DNA from: Tessaracoccus defluvii | GTDB lineage: Bacteria > Actinomycetota > Actinomycetes > Propionibacteriales > Propionibacteriaceae | NCBI RefSeq assembly: GCF_014489575.1 | Contig: NZ_CP060789.1 | Location: forward strand, 2,480,001 to 2,544,000 | DNA length: 64,000 nt | Direction of reading: 5' to 3' | In this document: in pieces, positions 18,915 through 27,333 of the stretch | Layout: each line of letters opens with the position of its first letter | How positions within the stretch are numbered: the stretch's first letter is position 1 | Made by a program: the position numbers and the translations under genes | Notes under the pieces: model-generated | Seen by the model: only the letters and a program-made list of their open reading frames with translations | Told to the model about the DNA's origin: nothing | Databases searched by the model: none

Positions 18915-19460
18915 TCAGGCAGCCTGCTGGATGGCAGAGAGCTCGAGTTCGAGGGTGATCTTGTCGGAGACGAGGAAGCCGCCGGTCTCGAGGGCGGCGT
19001 TCCAGGTCAGGCCGAAGTCGGAGCGCAGGACCTGCGTCGCCCCCTCGAAGCCGACGCGGATGTTGCCGAACGGGTCCTTGGCGGTGCCGGTGTACTCGAG
19101 CGGGAAGGTCACGGGCTTGGTGACGTCCTTGATGGTCATGTCGCCGGTCACGTTGACGGTGTCGCCCTCCACCGCGAAGTCGGTGCCCACGAACGTGATG
19201 GTCGGGTACTTCTCGACGTCGAAGAAGTCGGGGGAGGTCAGGTGCGCGTCACGGTCGGCGCTGCGCGTGTTGACGGAGCCGGCCTTGATGGTGACGGCGA
19301 GCTCGGAGCCCTCGGGGTTGGCACCGTCGACGGTGGCCTTGCCCTCGAAGTCCTCGAACGAGCCACGGACCTTGGTGACCATCGCGTGACGGGTGATGAA
19401 GGAGAGGCTGCTGTGGGAGGGGTCGAGAACGTAGGTGCCCTTGACGTCGGTGATGCTCAT
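18915..19460 (-). CDS. YceI-family protein
   Basis: A 181-residue cytoplasmic YceI-like lipocalin-fold protein (no signal peptide). It opens MSITDVKGTYVLDPSHSSLSF, followed by TRHAMVTKVRGSFEDFEG and later the conserved FFDVEKYPTITFV, then MTIKDVTKPVTFPLEY. Members bind isoprenoid-type lipids. The start at ATG 19460 is set by AAAGGG upstream; a farther start would run through the promoter. The gene is monocistronic, with its own terminator and a well-formed promoter overlapped by two palindromes. Confidence 0.93.
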   Translation of the reverse strand: MSITDVKGTYVLDPSHSSLSFITRHAMVTKVRGSFEDFEGKATVDGANPEGSELAVTIKAGSVNTRSADRDAHLTSPDFFDVEKYPTITFVGTDFAVEGDTVNVTGDMTIKDVTKPVTFPLEYTGTAKDPFGNIRVGFEGATQVLRSDFGLTWNAALETGGFLVSDKITLELELSAIQQAA

Positions 19461-19478
19461 GTGTGAACCCTTTCGGCT

Positions 19479-19524
19479 GGTTGATGTTTCAATCATAACC
19501 CAATCTGGTTGACACTTCAACCAG
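19479..19524 (-). promoter_or_regulatory. yceI promoter overlapped by two palindromic operators
   Basis: On the minus strand, TTGAAG (19515-19520) and TATGAT (19492-19497) are 17 bases apart, a near-ideal -35/-10 pair. A palindrome CTGGTTGA-N4-TCAACCAG (19505-19524) covers the -35. A second, GGTTGA-N4-TCAATC (19479-19494), lies on the downstream edge of the -10. TTGA-N-TCAA palindromes of this size are typical of MarR-type repressors, so repression by such a factor is likely; no candidate regulator is adjacent. Confidence 0.75.
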
Positions 19525-19569
19525 ATGTCCACCCTTTTTTCTGAACCGGGCCTGACGACGGCAAACGCA

Positions 19570-19601
19570 GAGGGACCGCACCCTGCTGGGTGCGGTCCCT
19601 C
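19570..19601. terminator. Terminator hairpin downstream of lemA
   Basis: A 14-bp perfect stem (19570-19583 with 19588-19601), loop TGCT, lies 20 bases beyond the lemA stop on the minus strand. Confidence 0.8.
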
Positions 19602-19620
19602 GCGTCGGTTCGGTCGGGCG

Positions 19621-20352
19621 TCAGCCCTGGAACGGCGGCCGATCGGCGGGCTGCTGCTGCGTCTCGGGCGCGTACTGCTGCGGCGGGAGGACCGGGTTGG
19701 CCCCCTGCTGCTCGGCGCCCAGCTGCGGGGTCGCCTGGGGCGCGGCGGCGGGACGCTGCGAGATCTCGCCGAAGTTGACGTCCGGGGCCTGCCGGACGAT
19801 CGGATCGTTCACCTCGAAGTAGGTGGCCTTCTCGAACTTCGCGAAGTTGGCGATGAGGTTCGACGGAACCGACTCGACGCGGGTGTTGTAGTCCCGCACG
19901 TTCGCGTTGTAGAAGCGACGGGCGGCCGCGATGCGGTCCTCCGTGTCGGTCAGCTCACGCTGCAGCTGCAGGAAGTTTGTGTTCGACTTCAGGTCCGGGT
20001 AGGCCTCCACCGTCACGAGCAGCCCCTGGACGGCCTGCGTCAGCTGCTGCTCGACCGCGGCGCGCTGCTGGCTCGGTTCGCCGTGGGTCTGGCCGGCGAG
20101 CGCACGGGCCTGGTTACGCAGGGCGGTGATCTGCTCGAGCGTGTTGCGCTCGTGTGCCGCGTAGCCCCGGACGGTCTCCACCAGGTTCGGGATCAGTTCG
20201 TAGCGACGGTTGAGTTCGACGTCGATCTGGCGCCACGACTCCTGGATGATGTTGCGGCTCTTCACGAAGCCGTTGTAGGCGCTGAAGCCCCACACGATCA
20301 CGCCAACGGCGATCAGGACGATGATCAGCAGGGGAAAGATCAGGAATTCCAC
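19621..20352 (-). CDS. lemA: LemA family protein
   Basis: A 243-residue protein with one N-terminal membrane helix (LIFPLLIIVLIAVGVIVWGF), then the LemA helical bundle: NIIQESWRQIDVELNRRYEL, IPNLVETVRGYAAHERNTLE, AYPDLKSNTNFLQLQRELTD, RRFYNANVRDYNTRVESVPS and NLIANFAKFEKATYFEV. The C-terminal 50 residues are a disordered Gln/Pro-rich tail. LemA proteins are membrane-anchored with the bundle probably outside; their molecular role is not established. It appears monocistronic. Confidence 0.95.
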   Translation of the reverse strand: MEFLIFPLLIIVLIAVGVIVWGFSAYNGFVKSRNIIQESWRQIDVELNRRYELIPNLVETVRGYAAHERNTLEQITALRNQARALAGQTHGEPSQQRAAVEQQLTQAVQGLLVTVEAYPDLKSNTNFLQLQRELTDTEDRIAAARRFYNANVRDYNTRVESVPSNLIANFAKFEKATYFEVNDPIVRQAPDVNFGEISQRPAAAPQATPQLGAEQQGANPVLPPQQYAPETQQQPADRPPFQG

Positions 20353-20433
20353 GGGAGGCTCCTCAGGTCGGTCGGATCAACGGTAGCGGACAGCACGGGC
20401 AGGCGGTCGGGTATTTCGGCCTGCGGCCGGGCG

Positions 20434-20973
20434 TCAGAGCCCCAGGTCGGTCAGGCCCACCGCGTAGCGGTACTCCAGACCTTCACGCTCCACCGTCTCC
20501 GCAGCCCCCGTGGCCCGGTCGACGACGACGGCGACGGCGACGACGATGCCTCCCGCCTCGCGCACCGCCTCCACGGCGGTCAGCGCCGAGCCGCCGGTCG
20601 TCGACGTGTCCTCGACCACCAGCACGCGGCGGCCGGCGACCTCGGTGCCCTCGATACGGCGCTGCAGCCCGTGGGCCTTCGCCTCCTTGCGGACGACGAA
20701 CGCGTCGAGTCGGCCACCTGCCGCGGCCCTGGCGTGCAGCATGGCGGTGGCCACCGGGTCGGCGCCCAGCGTCAGGCCGCCAACGGCGTCGAAGTCGAGA
20801 TCGGCGACGAGGTCGTTCATGACCCGCCCCACGAGCGGCGAGGCGACGCCGTCGAGGGTGACGCGGCGCATGTCGACGTAGTAGTCGGCCTCGCGGCCGG
20901 AGGCCAGGGTCACCTTGCCGCGCACCACGGCCAGGTCGGAGATCTGCTGGATCAGGTCGGTCAGGTCGCTCAT
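20434..20973 (-). CDS. pyrE: Orotate phosphoribosyltransferase
   Basis: A 179-residue type I phosphoribosyltransferase of pyrimidine synthesis, joining orotate to PRPP to give OMP. Visible are VTLASGREADYYVDMRRVTL, the FVVRKEAKAHG loop and the PRPP-binding motif VLVVEDTSTTGGSALTAVEA. Its ATG overlaps the stop of the sortase-like gene by 4 bases (ATGA), so the two are translationally coupled, an unusual partner for pyrE. Confidence 0.95.
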   Translation of the reverse strand: MSDLTDLIQQISDLAVVRGKVTLASGREADYYVDMRRVTLDGVASPLVGRVMNDLVADLDFDAVGGLTLGADPVATAMLHARAAAGGRLDAFVVRKEAKAHGLQRRIEGTEVAGRRVLVVEDTSTTGGSALTAVEAVREAGGIVVAVAVVVDRATGAAETVEREGLEYRYAVGLTDLGL

Positions 20974-21659
20974 GGGGTCTCCGTCTCTGTCAGGGTGCCG
21001 ATGCCGACGGCACGGTCTGGGGTGTCGACCAGGTCCTCGGACGTGGTCAGGGTGATGAGGGCCTGCGAGGGCACCTCGTCCGGCTGGCCGGGCACCGGGT
21101 CGAGCACCCAGTCGGCGTCGGCGTCGACGGTCAGGTCTGCCGGGGACAGCACCACGCTATAGGTGAAGCGCGCACCCCGCGTCTCGAGGACGATCTCGTC
21201 GCCCTCCGCGAGGTCCAGGAGGTCGTAGAACGGGCGGCCGTCTGTGACCCGCGGGCCCGCGAGCACGAAGTTGCCGACCTGGCCGGGCAGCGCCGTCCCG
21301 GGGTACCAGCCGACACCGACGGCGAGATCGGAGGGTTGGACGCCCGCCACGACGGGCCACTCGAGTCCGAGGGCGGGGATGGTCAGGATCCAGGCGGCGG
21401 CATGCGCGTCAGGGGTGTCGACGGCGGTCGTCTGCCCCTCCTCCGGCGCGGGGGCAGGGTTCGCGGCCCAGTCGGCCCGCAGCTGCGCGACCGTGTCCGC
21501 GGCGCTCCTGGCAGCGAGCAGGTTCGCGCCCCAGAACCGCCAGCCGAGCCAGCCACCGACGATCAGCAGCGCCACGAGCAGCAGGATCCCGAAACCGAGC
21601 AGCGGGGAGAATCCCCGCCGGCTGTCGGGCTCGGCTCGTCGCGCTTCCACGGGCGCCAT
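20970..21659 (-). CDS. Class E/F sortase-like membrane protein lacking catalytic His and Cys
   Basis: A 229-residue protein with one N-terminal membrane helix (LLGFGILLLVALLIVGGWLG) and a sortase beta-barrel domain: VGNFVLAGPRVTDGRPFYDL, GDEIVLETRGARFTYSV, then ALITLTTSEDLVDTPDRAVG. In active class E sortases these motifs read AGHR and TLTTC. Here the His is Pro (codon 21252-21254) and the Cys is Ser (codon 21039-21041), so transpeptidase chemistry should be lost. The fold and the downstream Arg appear kept. The frame is intact and coupled to pyrE, which argues against simple decay. It may be a non-catalytic binding or regulatory protein. Confidence 0.8.
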   Translation of the reverse strand: MAPVEARRAEPDSRRGFSPLLGFGILLLVALLIVGGWLGWRFWGANLLAARSAADTVAQLRADWAANPAPAPEEGQTTAVDTPDAHAAAWILTIPALGLEWPVVAGVQPSDLAVGVGWYPGTALPGQVGNFVLAGPRVTDGRPFYDLLDLAEGDEIVLETRGARFTYSVVLSPADLTVDADADWVLDPVPGQPDEVPSQALITLTTSEDLVDTPDRAVGIGTLTETETP

Positions 21660-21674
21660 TGTTGCAGGTTCCGG

Positions 21675-22478
21675 CTACCAGCCCCGGCCCGCCGGGCCCG
21701 GCGACGGTTGCGCGGACGCGTCGTCGAACGGCTCACGCCCGCCGCTCCAGTCCTGGGCCTCGCGTCCGGAGACCCAGCGGTAGCCGATCGTCAGCCGCGC
21801 CGACTCGCGTTCGATGCCGCGGATGTCGGGCCGGGCGTCGGAGGCGACCAGCAGCAGGTTGCCGAACCGCTTGCCCTTCGCGACCTCGGGCTCCATCCCG
21901 ACCATGAGGTGCCGCCAGTGGGCACCGAGCCCGCCGGCCAGCCCCTTGGCCCAGTCGAAGGGGACGCGGCCCGTGACGTTGAAGATGACGACGGCCTCAT
22001 CGCGCAGCACCCGACGCATCTGTTCCAGCGCCTCGACGGTGGCGAGGTCGCCGGGCACCTGCGGCCCGTCGAACGCATCGACGATGATGACGTCGGCCCA
22101 GGCGTCCGGCATCGCGGCCAGCCCCGTCCGGCCGTCGACGTCGCGGACCTTGATCCCGGAGCGCGGCGGCAGCGGGATCTTCCGCCGCACCTCCTCCGTC
22201 AGCTCGGCGTCGGGTTCACACACCACCTGCGCGGTCGCCGGCCGCCGCCAGGCCACCCAGCGGGGCAGCGACATGCCCGCGCCGCCGATGTGGACGATGC
22301 GGAGCCGCCGGTCGGCGGGGGCGCCGAGGACGGTGTGGTCGAGCACCATGGCGGTGTGCTGGACGTACTCGAAGGCGAGGAAGTCGGGGCGGGCCGGGTC
22401 GACCCAGGACTGCGCCGTCGGGCCGAAACGCACCCAGAAGGCGCCCGGGGTCTCGCGGTCCGGGGAGAGTCGATCCAT
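21675..22478 (-). CDS. Spermidine-synthase-like SAM-fold protein
   Basis: About 267 residues from ATG 22476-22478 (MDRLSPDRETPGAFWV); longer starts run into low-complexity sequence. The Rossmann methyltransferase-like core shows LRIVHIGGAGMSLPRWVA (motif I), VVCEPDAELTEEV, then WADVIIVDAFDGPQVPGDL and LRDEAVVIFNVTG. This matches the polyamine aminopropyltransferase superfamily; many actinobacterial members are not true spermidine synthases, so the substrate is open. The sortase-like gene starts 15 bases downstream, so an operon with it and pyrE is likely. Confidence 0.8.
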   Translation of the reverse strand: MDRLSPDRETPGAFWVRFGPTAQSWVDPARPDFLAFEYVQHTAMVLDHTVLGAPADRRLRIVHIGGAGMSLPRWVAWRRPATAQVVCEPDAELTEEVRRKIPLPPRSGIKVRDVDGRTGLAAMPDAWADVIIVDAFDGPQVPGDLATVEALEQMRRVLRDEAVVIFNVTGRVPFDWAKGLAGGLGAHWRHLMVGMEPEVAKGKRFGNLLLVASDARPDIRGIERESARLTIGYRWVSGREAQDWSGGREPFDDASAQPSPGPAGRGW

Positions 22479-22548
22479 TCGCCGAGGGTATCGCGACGGC
22501 GTCCGCGGGCCGGAGCCGGGAGCCGCGGCACGTAGGCTGGCTGCCGCC

Positions 22549-23853
22549 ATGTCGCTGACCTCCCGCATCCTCGCACTCGCCGTCCCCGCCTTCGCGGCGC
22601 TGCTCGCCCATCCGCTGATGCTGCTGGCCGACACGTTCATCGTCGGCAGGCTCGGCACTCTGCCGCTGGCCGGGTTGAGCATCGGCAGCGGGCTGCTGCT
22701 GACCGTCGTGGGGCTGTCGATCTTCCTGGCCTACGGTTCGACGGCGGTCGTCGCCCGTCACGTCGGGGCCGGCAGGACGCGCCGCGGCCTCGAGATGGGT
22801 GTGCAGGCCATGTGGGTGGGGGCCGCGATGGGCGCCGTCCTGGCGCTCGTGATGTGGCCGACCGCGCCGTGGCTCGCCGCCGGGCTGGGCGCCGGCCCGG
22901 ATGTGGCGCCGTACGCCGTCGACTATCTGCGCTGGTCGCTTCCGGGGCTGCCCGGCATGCTGGTGATGCTGGGCGCGACAGGCACGTTCCGGGGGCTGTC
23001 GGACGCCCGCACCCCGCTGGTGCTGTCCATCGCGGTGGCTGGCCTGAACCTCCTGTTGAACGTGGTCCTCGTGTTCGGCGCCGGTATGGGTATCGCGGGC
23101 GCGGCGCTCGGGACGGCGATCGCGGAGACGTTGCTCGGCCTGACCGCGGCGCTGCTCGTTACCCGCCAGGCCCGTCGTCAGGGGGCGCGGCTGGCGCCGT
23201 CGTGGACCGACATGCGTCACAGCTTGATGGTCGGTTTCCCGCTGTGGCTGCGCACGGTGACTCTGCGCGCCGCCCTGCTGCTGACGACGTACGTCGCGGC
23301 GGCGCAGGGGGCAGCAGCGCTGGCCGCGCACCACATCGCCATGAACGTGTGGAACCTGCTCGCCTACGCCCTCGACGCGCTCGCCATCGCCGGGCAGACC
23401 ATCATCGCCACCGCGCTGGGTGCCGGGGACCGCGCGGAGGCGCGCAGCTTCACCTCGACGATGAAGCGGTGGTCGGTCGGCGCGGGCGTGCTCCTCGGTG
23501 TGGCCGCGATCCTGACCAGGGGCCCGATCGCGGCGGCGTTCAGCACCGACGCTGAGGTCCGGGAGCTCGTGGGGCGGTTGCTGCTGGTCGTCGGCGCGAC
23601 GCTCGGCCTGGCCGGCTACGTGTATCTCCTCGACGGCGTGCTGATCGGGGCCGGAGACGGGCCGTTCCTGGCGAAGGCCGGCGTCATCACCCTTGTGGTC
23701 TACGCGCCGCTGGCGCTCCTGGCGCTGCTGCTTCCCGCCGGCCCCACCGCGCTGCTCGGTCTGTGGGTGGCGTTCACCGTCGGGTTCATGGGGGCCCGCG
23801 CTGTCACTCTCGGCCTCCGGGCCCGGGGCGAGGCCTGGCTGGCTACGGGCTGA
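22549..23853 (+). CDS. MATE-family efflux transporter
   Basis: A 434-residue inner-membrane protein with about 12 hydrophobic helices in two homologous halves. Family signatures include LAHPLMLLADTFIVGRLGTL near the N-terminus and TFRGLSDARTPLVLS in the first half. The second half shows AAHHIAMNVWNLLAYALDAL and IAGQTIIATALGAGD. It is closest in pattern to the DinF/NorM-type cation-coupled exporters. It is divergent from the spermidine-synthase-like gene and precedes a TetR regulator by 60 bases, which suggests drug-responsive control. Confidence 0.92.
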   Translation: MSLTSRILALAVPAFAALLAHPLMLLADTFIVGRLGTLPLAGLSIGSGLLLTVVGLSIFLAYGSTAVVARHVGAGRTRRGLEMGVQAMWVGAAMGAVLALVMWPTAPWLAAGLGAGPDVAPYAVDYLRWSLPGLPGMLVMLGATGTFRGLSDARTPLVLSIAVAGLNLLLNVVLVFGAGMGIAGAALGTAIAETLLGLTAALLVTRQARRQGARLAPSWTDMRHSLMVGFPLWLRTVTLRAALLLTTYVAAAQGAAALAAHHIAMNVWNLLAYALDALAIAGQTIIATALGAGDRAEARSFTSTMKRWSVGAGVLLGVAAILTRGPIAAAFSTDAEVRELVGRLLLVVGATLGLAGYVYLLDGVLIGAGDGPFLAKAGVITLVVYAPLALLALLLPAGPTALLGLWVAFTVGFMGARAVTLGLRARGEAWLATG

Positions 23854-23913
23854 CAACCCCACATGCAGGGGGCCGCCCGTGGCCGGCGACGGCGTCCCGA
23901 TAGGCTCAGCGGA

Positions 23914-24543
23914 ATGGTCCAGTCCCAGCCCACGCGCAGGGGGCGGCCCCGCGCCGACGAAGTCGAGGCGCGCAAGGCTGCCCTTCTCGATGCTGCCATG
24001 GACACCCTCAAGGAGATGGGCGTCGAGGCCATCACCATGTCAGCCGTCGCCGCGCGCGCCGGGGCCTCCAAGGCGACGCTGTACGCCTGGTTCGGCAGCC
24101 GGGAGGGCCTGCTGACCGCGGTGGTGGAGCGGGAGTCGGAGAAGTCGGTGCGCTCGGTGCGGGCCGGCCTGGAGACGTCTGCGCCGGCCGAGGCGACGCT
24201 GCGCGACTACTGCGTCGGTCTGCTGACGATGCTGACCAGCCCCGAATCGATCGCGCTCAACCGGGCGAGCATGACGTCCGCCGAGCTCGCGCACGTCCTC
24301 CTGCGCTCCGGACGTCACCGCGTCGGCCCGCTCGTCGAGGAGTTCATGCGCGGCGCCGCGGAGCGCGGCGAACTCACCGTCACCGACCCCGCCGACGCCT
24401 ATCGGGAGCTGTGGGGCCTCGCCGTGCGCGACACCCAGATCCGCGTCCTGCTGGGCGAGCCCTCCCCCACCCCCGAGGAGATCGACGAGGCTGCCACCGT
24501 CGCGATGGAGCAGTTCATGGCCGCCCATCAGCCGTCCGCCTAG
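23914..24543 (+). CDS. TetR-family transcriptional regulator
   Basis: A 209-residue repressor from ATG 23914 (MVQSQPTRRGRPRADEVEAR). The N-terminal TetR helix-turn-helix is clear: ALLDAAMDTLKEMGVEAITM, then VAARAGASKATLYAWFGSRE. The C-terminal domain is all-helical and variable (TetR_C-type ligand pocket). Its position right after the MATE exporter in the same direction suggests it controls that gene; no operator palindrome was found in the short spacers. Confidence 0.92.
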   Translation: MVQSQPTRRGRPRADEVEARKAALLDAAMDTLKEMGVEAITMSAVAARAGASKATLYAWFGSREGLLTAVVERESEKSVRSVRAGLETSAPAEATLRDYCVGLLTMLTSPESIALNRASMTSAELAHVLLRSGRHRVGPLVEEFMRGAAERGELTVTDPADAYRELWGLAVRDTQIRVLLGEPSPTPEEIDEAATVAMEQFMAAHQPSA

Positions 24544-24590
24544 CCCGGAATCCTCGGACGACGCCCGCGCGGCGCGGGTAGTGTCGGGCC

Positions 24591-25784
24591 ATGCGCCGCA
24601 TCGCCGTGGCAGCCGCGGTCGCGCTGCTCGTCGCGTGCGGTGGGCCGGAGCCGCTCCCGCCCACCGCGCCCACAGCCACGCCCCCGGCCGATCCGACCAT
24701 CAGTGCGCCGGTTCCGACCCCGGCCTCCCCGCCCTCCTCCGGGGAGCCGGGATCCCCGCTCCCCGCGACGCACGAGTTCACCGTCACCGAACACGAGAAG
24801 TTCGACGAGCCGTGGGCGCTCGCCTTCCTGCCGGGCACCGACACCATCGCAATCACGGAGCGGGGCGGCAGCCTCAAGCTGCGCGACGCGTCGGGCATCC
24901 GGGAGGTCAGCGGGGTCCCTGAGGTCACCGTCGGGGGCCAGGGAGGCCTCGGCGACCTGATCGTCGGCCCGACGTTCCGGGAGGACGGCACCGTCTACCT
25001 GAGCTGGGTGGAGTCGGGCGACGGCGGCACGGGCGCCGTCGTCGGCCGGGCCCGGCTCGACGTGGCGCAGGCCCGACTCACCGACCTCGAGCGGATCTGG
25101 GTGCAGACGCCGAAGGTCAGCGGCAACGGCCACTTCTCGCACCGCCTTGTCATCCACGACGGTCACCTCTACGTGTCGTCCGGCGACCGGCAGAAGCTGG
25201 ATCCGGCGCAGGAGTTCGACACGACGCTCGGCAAGATCCTCCGGCTGACGCTGGACGGCCAGCCCGCGGAGGGGAACCCGTTCGCGGGCGAGGACTCTCC
25301 GCTGGCGGCGCAGATCTGGTCCTACGGGCACCGCAACCCGCTGGGCCTGGAGTTCGACTCAACCGGGAGGCTGTGGTCGAGCGAGATGGGTCCGCAGGGC
25401 GGCGACGAGCTGAACGAGATCCTGGCCGGCCACAACTACGGCTGGCCGGAGGCGTCGAACGGCTCGCACTACGACGGCACCGACATCCCCGACCACGCGG
25501 CAGGCGACGGGTTCAAGGCGCCGCTGGTGTCGTGGACGCCGAGCGTGTCGCCCGGGTCGCTGCTGATCTATCAGGGCTCCATGTTCCCGGCCTGGCGCGA
25601 CGACGCGTTCCTGGGCGCCCTGTCGGGCGAGGCGCTGATCCGGGTCGACCTGTCGTCCGGGGAGCAGGAGAAGTGGCCGATGGGGGCACGCATCCGCGCG
25701 GTCGAGGAGGCGCCGGACGGGTCGATCTGGCTGCTGGAGGACGGCGCGGCGGGTCGGCTGCTGGAGCTGCGGATCGCGGGCTGA
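24591..25784 (+). CDS. PQQ-dependent sugar dehydrogenase-like lipoprotein
   Basis: A 397-residue secreted lipoprotein: lipobox LLVAC at residues 14-18, then a Pro/Thr-rich linker to about residue 60. The glucose/sorbosone dehydrogenase beta-propeller follows: EPWALAFLPGTDTIAITER, GGQGGLGDLIVGPTF, then YVSSGDRQKLDPAQEFDTTL, then SYGHRNPLGLEF and SEMGPQGGDELNEILAGHNY. Such proteins oxidise sugars using PQQ or act as surface sugar-binding propellers. No PQQ synthesis genes are nearby, so the cofactor is assumed. Confidence 0.9.
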   Translation: MRRIAVAAAVALLVACGGPEPLPPTAPTATPPADPTISAPVPTPASPPSSGEPGSPLPATHEFTVTEHEKFDEPWALAFLPGTDTIAITERGGSLKLRDASGIREVSGVPEVTVGGQGGLGDLIVGPTFREDGTVYLSWVESGDGGTGAVVGRARLDVAQARLTDLERIWVQTPKVSGNGHFSHRLVIHDGHLYVSSGDRQKLDPAQEFDTTLGKILRLTLDGQPAEGNPFAGEDSPLAAQIWSYGHRNPLGLEFDSTGRLWSSEMGPQGGDELNEILAGHNYGWPEASNGSHYDGTDIPDHAAGDGFKAPLVSWTPSVSPGSLLIYQGSMFPAWRDDAFLGALSGEALIRVDLSSGEQEKWPMGARIRAVEEAPDGSIWLLEDGAAGRLLELRIAG

Positions 25785-25929
25785 GGTACGAACGGCGTCT
25801 CGCCCTTCGACACGGCCGCAAGCGGCCGGCTCAGGGACCGATGGTCGTTCGACGGCCGCAAAGAGACCCGTCGGTACACCTCAGCCTCAGCCTATCCAAC
25901 CCACTTCCCGGCGTACCCCCGGGGGCCCG

Positions 25930-26484
25930 GTGAAGGCCCCCGCCCACCGCCGTAACGTGGTTCCGGTCAGCCGCCGAGAGTCGCTGCGGCTGCCGTACAT
26001 CTTCGGTCTCGTCGCGGGCCAGCGGCCGCTGTGGCAGTTCGTGCTCGACCGGATCGCGGCCGGGACCGGACCGGTCGCGGTGCTCGGGGGCACGACGTCG
26101 GCGGTGACGGCGCGTCAGGTCGCGCAGGCCGCGGTCGGCGCGATGGAGAACGGCACCCACGGGACCGCCTACCCCATCAACGGCTACGACCTGAGTTACG
26201 TCGAGCTGAACCAGATCGCCTGCCGGCTGCTCGGCCGCGACCCCGAGGATGTGAAGGTCGTCCCCCTTGAGGCAGTGCTCCCCGCCTACGAGGCCGTCGA
26301 CGCGCAGACCGCCGCCGCCGGGCTCGAGCACGGCGTGCCGGTCGTCCACACCGCGTACTTCCAGAGCCGCGAGGCCGTGAGCGACCCGGCTGAGACCGCC
26401 GTCCTCGGCGTCCGCCCCGACGACATCCCCGCGGCGGTCGAGGAGTCCCTGCGCTGGTGCGTCGAGAACCCCGTGGAGGCCTGA
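25930..26484 (+). pseudogene. C-terminal remnant of an NAD-dependent epimerase/SDR gene
   Basis: About 184 codons that resemble only the C-terminal half of an extended SDR (NAD-dependent epimerase): SLRLPYIFGLVAGQRPLWQF, then a substrate-domain region (YPINGYDLSYVELNQIACRL) and a late VLGVRPDDIPAAVEESLRW. The Rossmann NAD-binding GxxGxxG half and the YxxxK catalytic motif are absent, and no matching sequence was seen upstream in other frames. The GTG taken as start has no good ribosome-binding site. Probably a truncated remnant, perhaps not expressed. Confidence 0.65.
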
Positions 26485-26497
26485 GCCTCCACGGCTC

Positions 26498-27133
26498 TCA
26501 GTCCCCGGCCACCGCCAACGAATCGGTGGTGGTCACCAGCCGGCGGAACACGGCCCGCTCCAGCGGCGTCGTGTTCGGCCGATGGGACGTGACCAGCAGG
26601 CCGTTCGGCCCCTCGAACACCATGCCGTGGCCGGCGTCGTCGGCGATCAGGGTCTCGTCGGACTGCGTCCACGGCCCCAGCACCGAGCCGCTGGCCGACG
26701 TGGCCACGCCCATGGCGTAGGCGCCGTCGGCGAAGCTCGACCACAGCATCAGCAGCCGCCCCGACGGGTGCCGGTGCAGCCACGGGCCGTCGGTCACGTA
26801 GGCGAGGCCGCCGTCCACCTCGGCACCGGGCACGGGCGTCGCCCACGGCGCTGACGAGGCCCGGAACAGTTCGACGGGCTCCCCTGCCGCGGCCAGGTCG
26901 TCGTCCAGCCGCATGGCGCAGACGGCGCCGTCGCCGAGGTCGGTCCACTCGTGGCAGTAGACGAGCCAGGGTGTGTGATCGTCGTCGAAGAAGAGGGTCC
27001 CGTCGAGACAGCGCTGGCCCTCCGGCGTGACCGGTCCGGCCGTCAGCGGCACGAACGGTCCGGCGGGACCCGGCCCCTCCAGCACCTGCGTCCCGCGGCG
27101 GACACCGTCGGCGTCACTGAACGTGGCCAGCAT
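26498..27133 (-). pseudogene. C-terminal remnant of a glycoside hydrolase family 43 gene
   Basis: About 211 codons match the later blades of a GH43 arabinanase-type five-bladed propeller: LDGTLFFDDDHTPWLVYCHE, VELFRASSAPWATPVPG, VTDGPWLHRHPSGRLLMLWS and LIADDAGHGMVFEGPNGLL. Family members are about 300 residues and begin with a catalytic Asp blade. Reading upstream is open only to an in-frame TAG at 27248-27250 and shows no such blade. Its 3' end faces the epimerase remnant 13 bases away; both are cut on their outer sides. Confidence 0.65.
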
Positions 27134-27333
27134 GATCCAGCGGTCGCGGAACCTACCGGGAGAGACCGCAGCGACCGCCGCGAGGCCCTGCCCGGAGCCG
27201 CCGGTCTGAGCCCCGGGGCGCCCGGGCGGCGGAATGTTACGGGCACGCTAATTCGCGTGGAATCCGCATTCTCGCCCCATCTCCGTTGCTAGGTTTCCGC
27301 CATTGCCAGAAGCCATCGACTGACGGGACCCCC

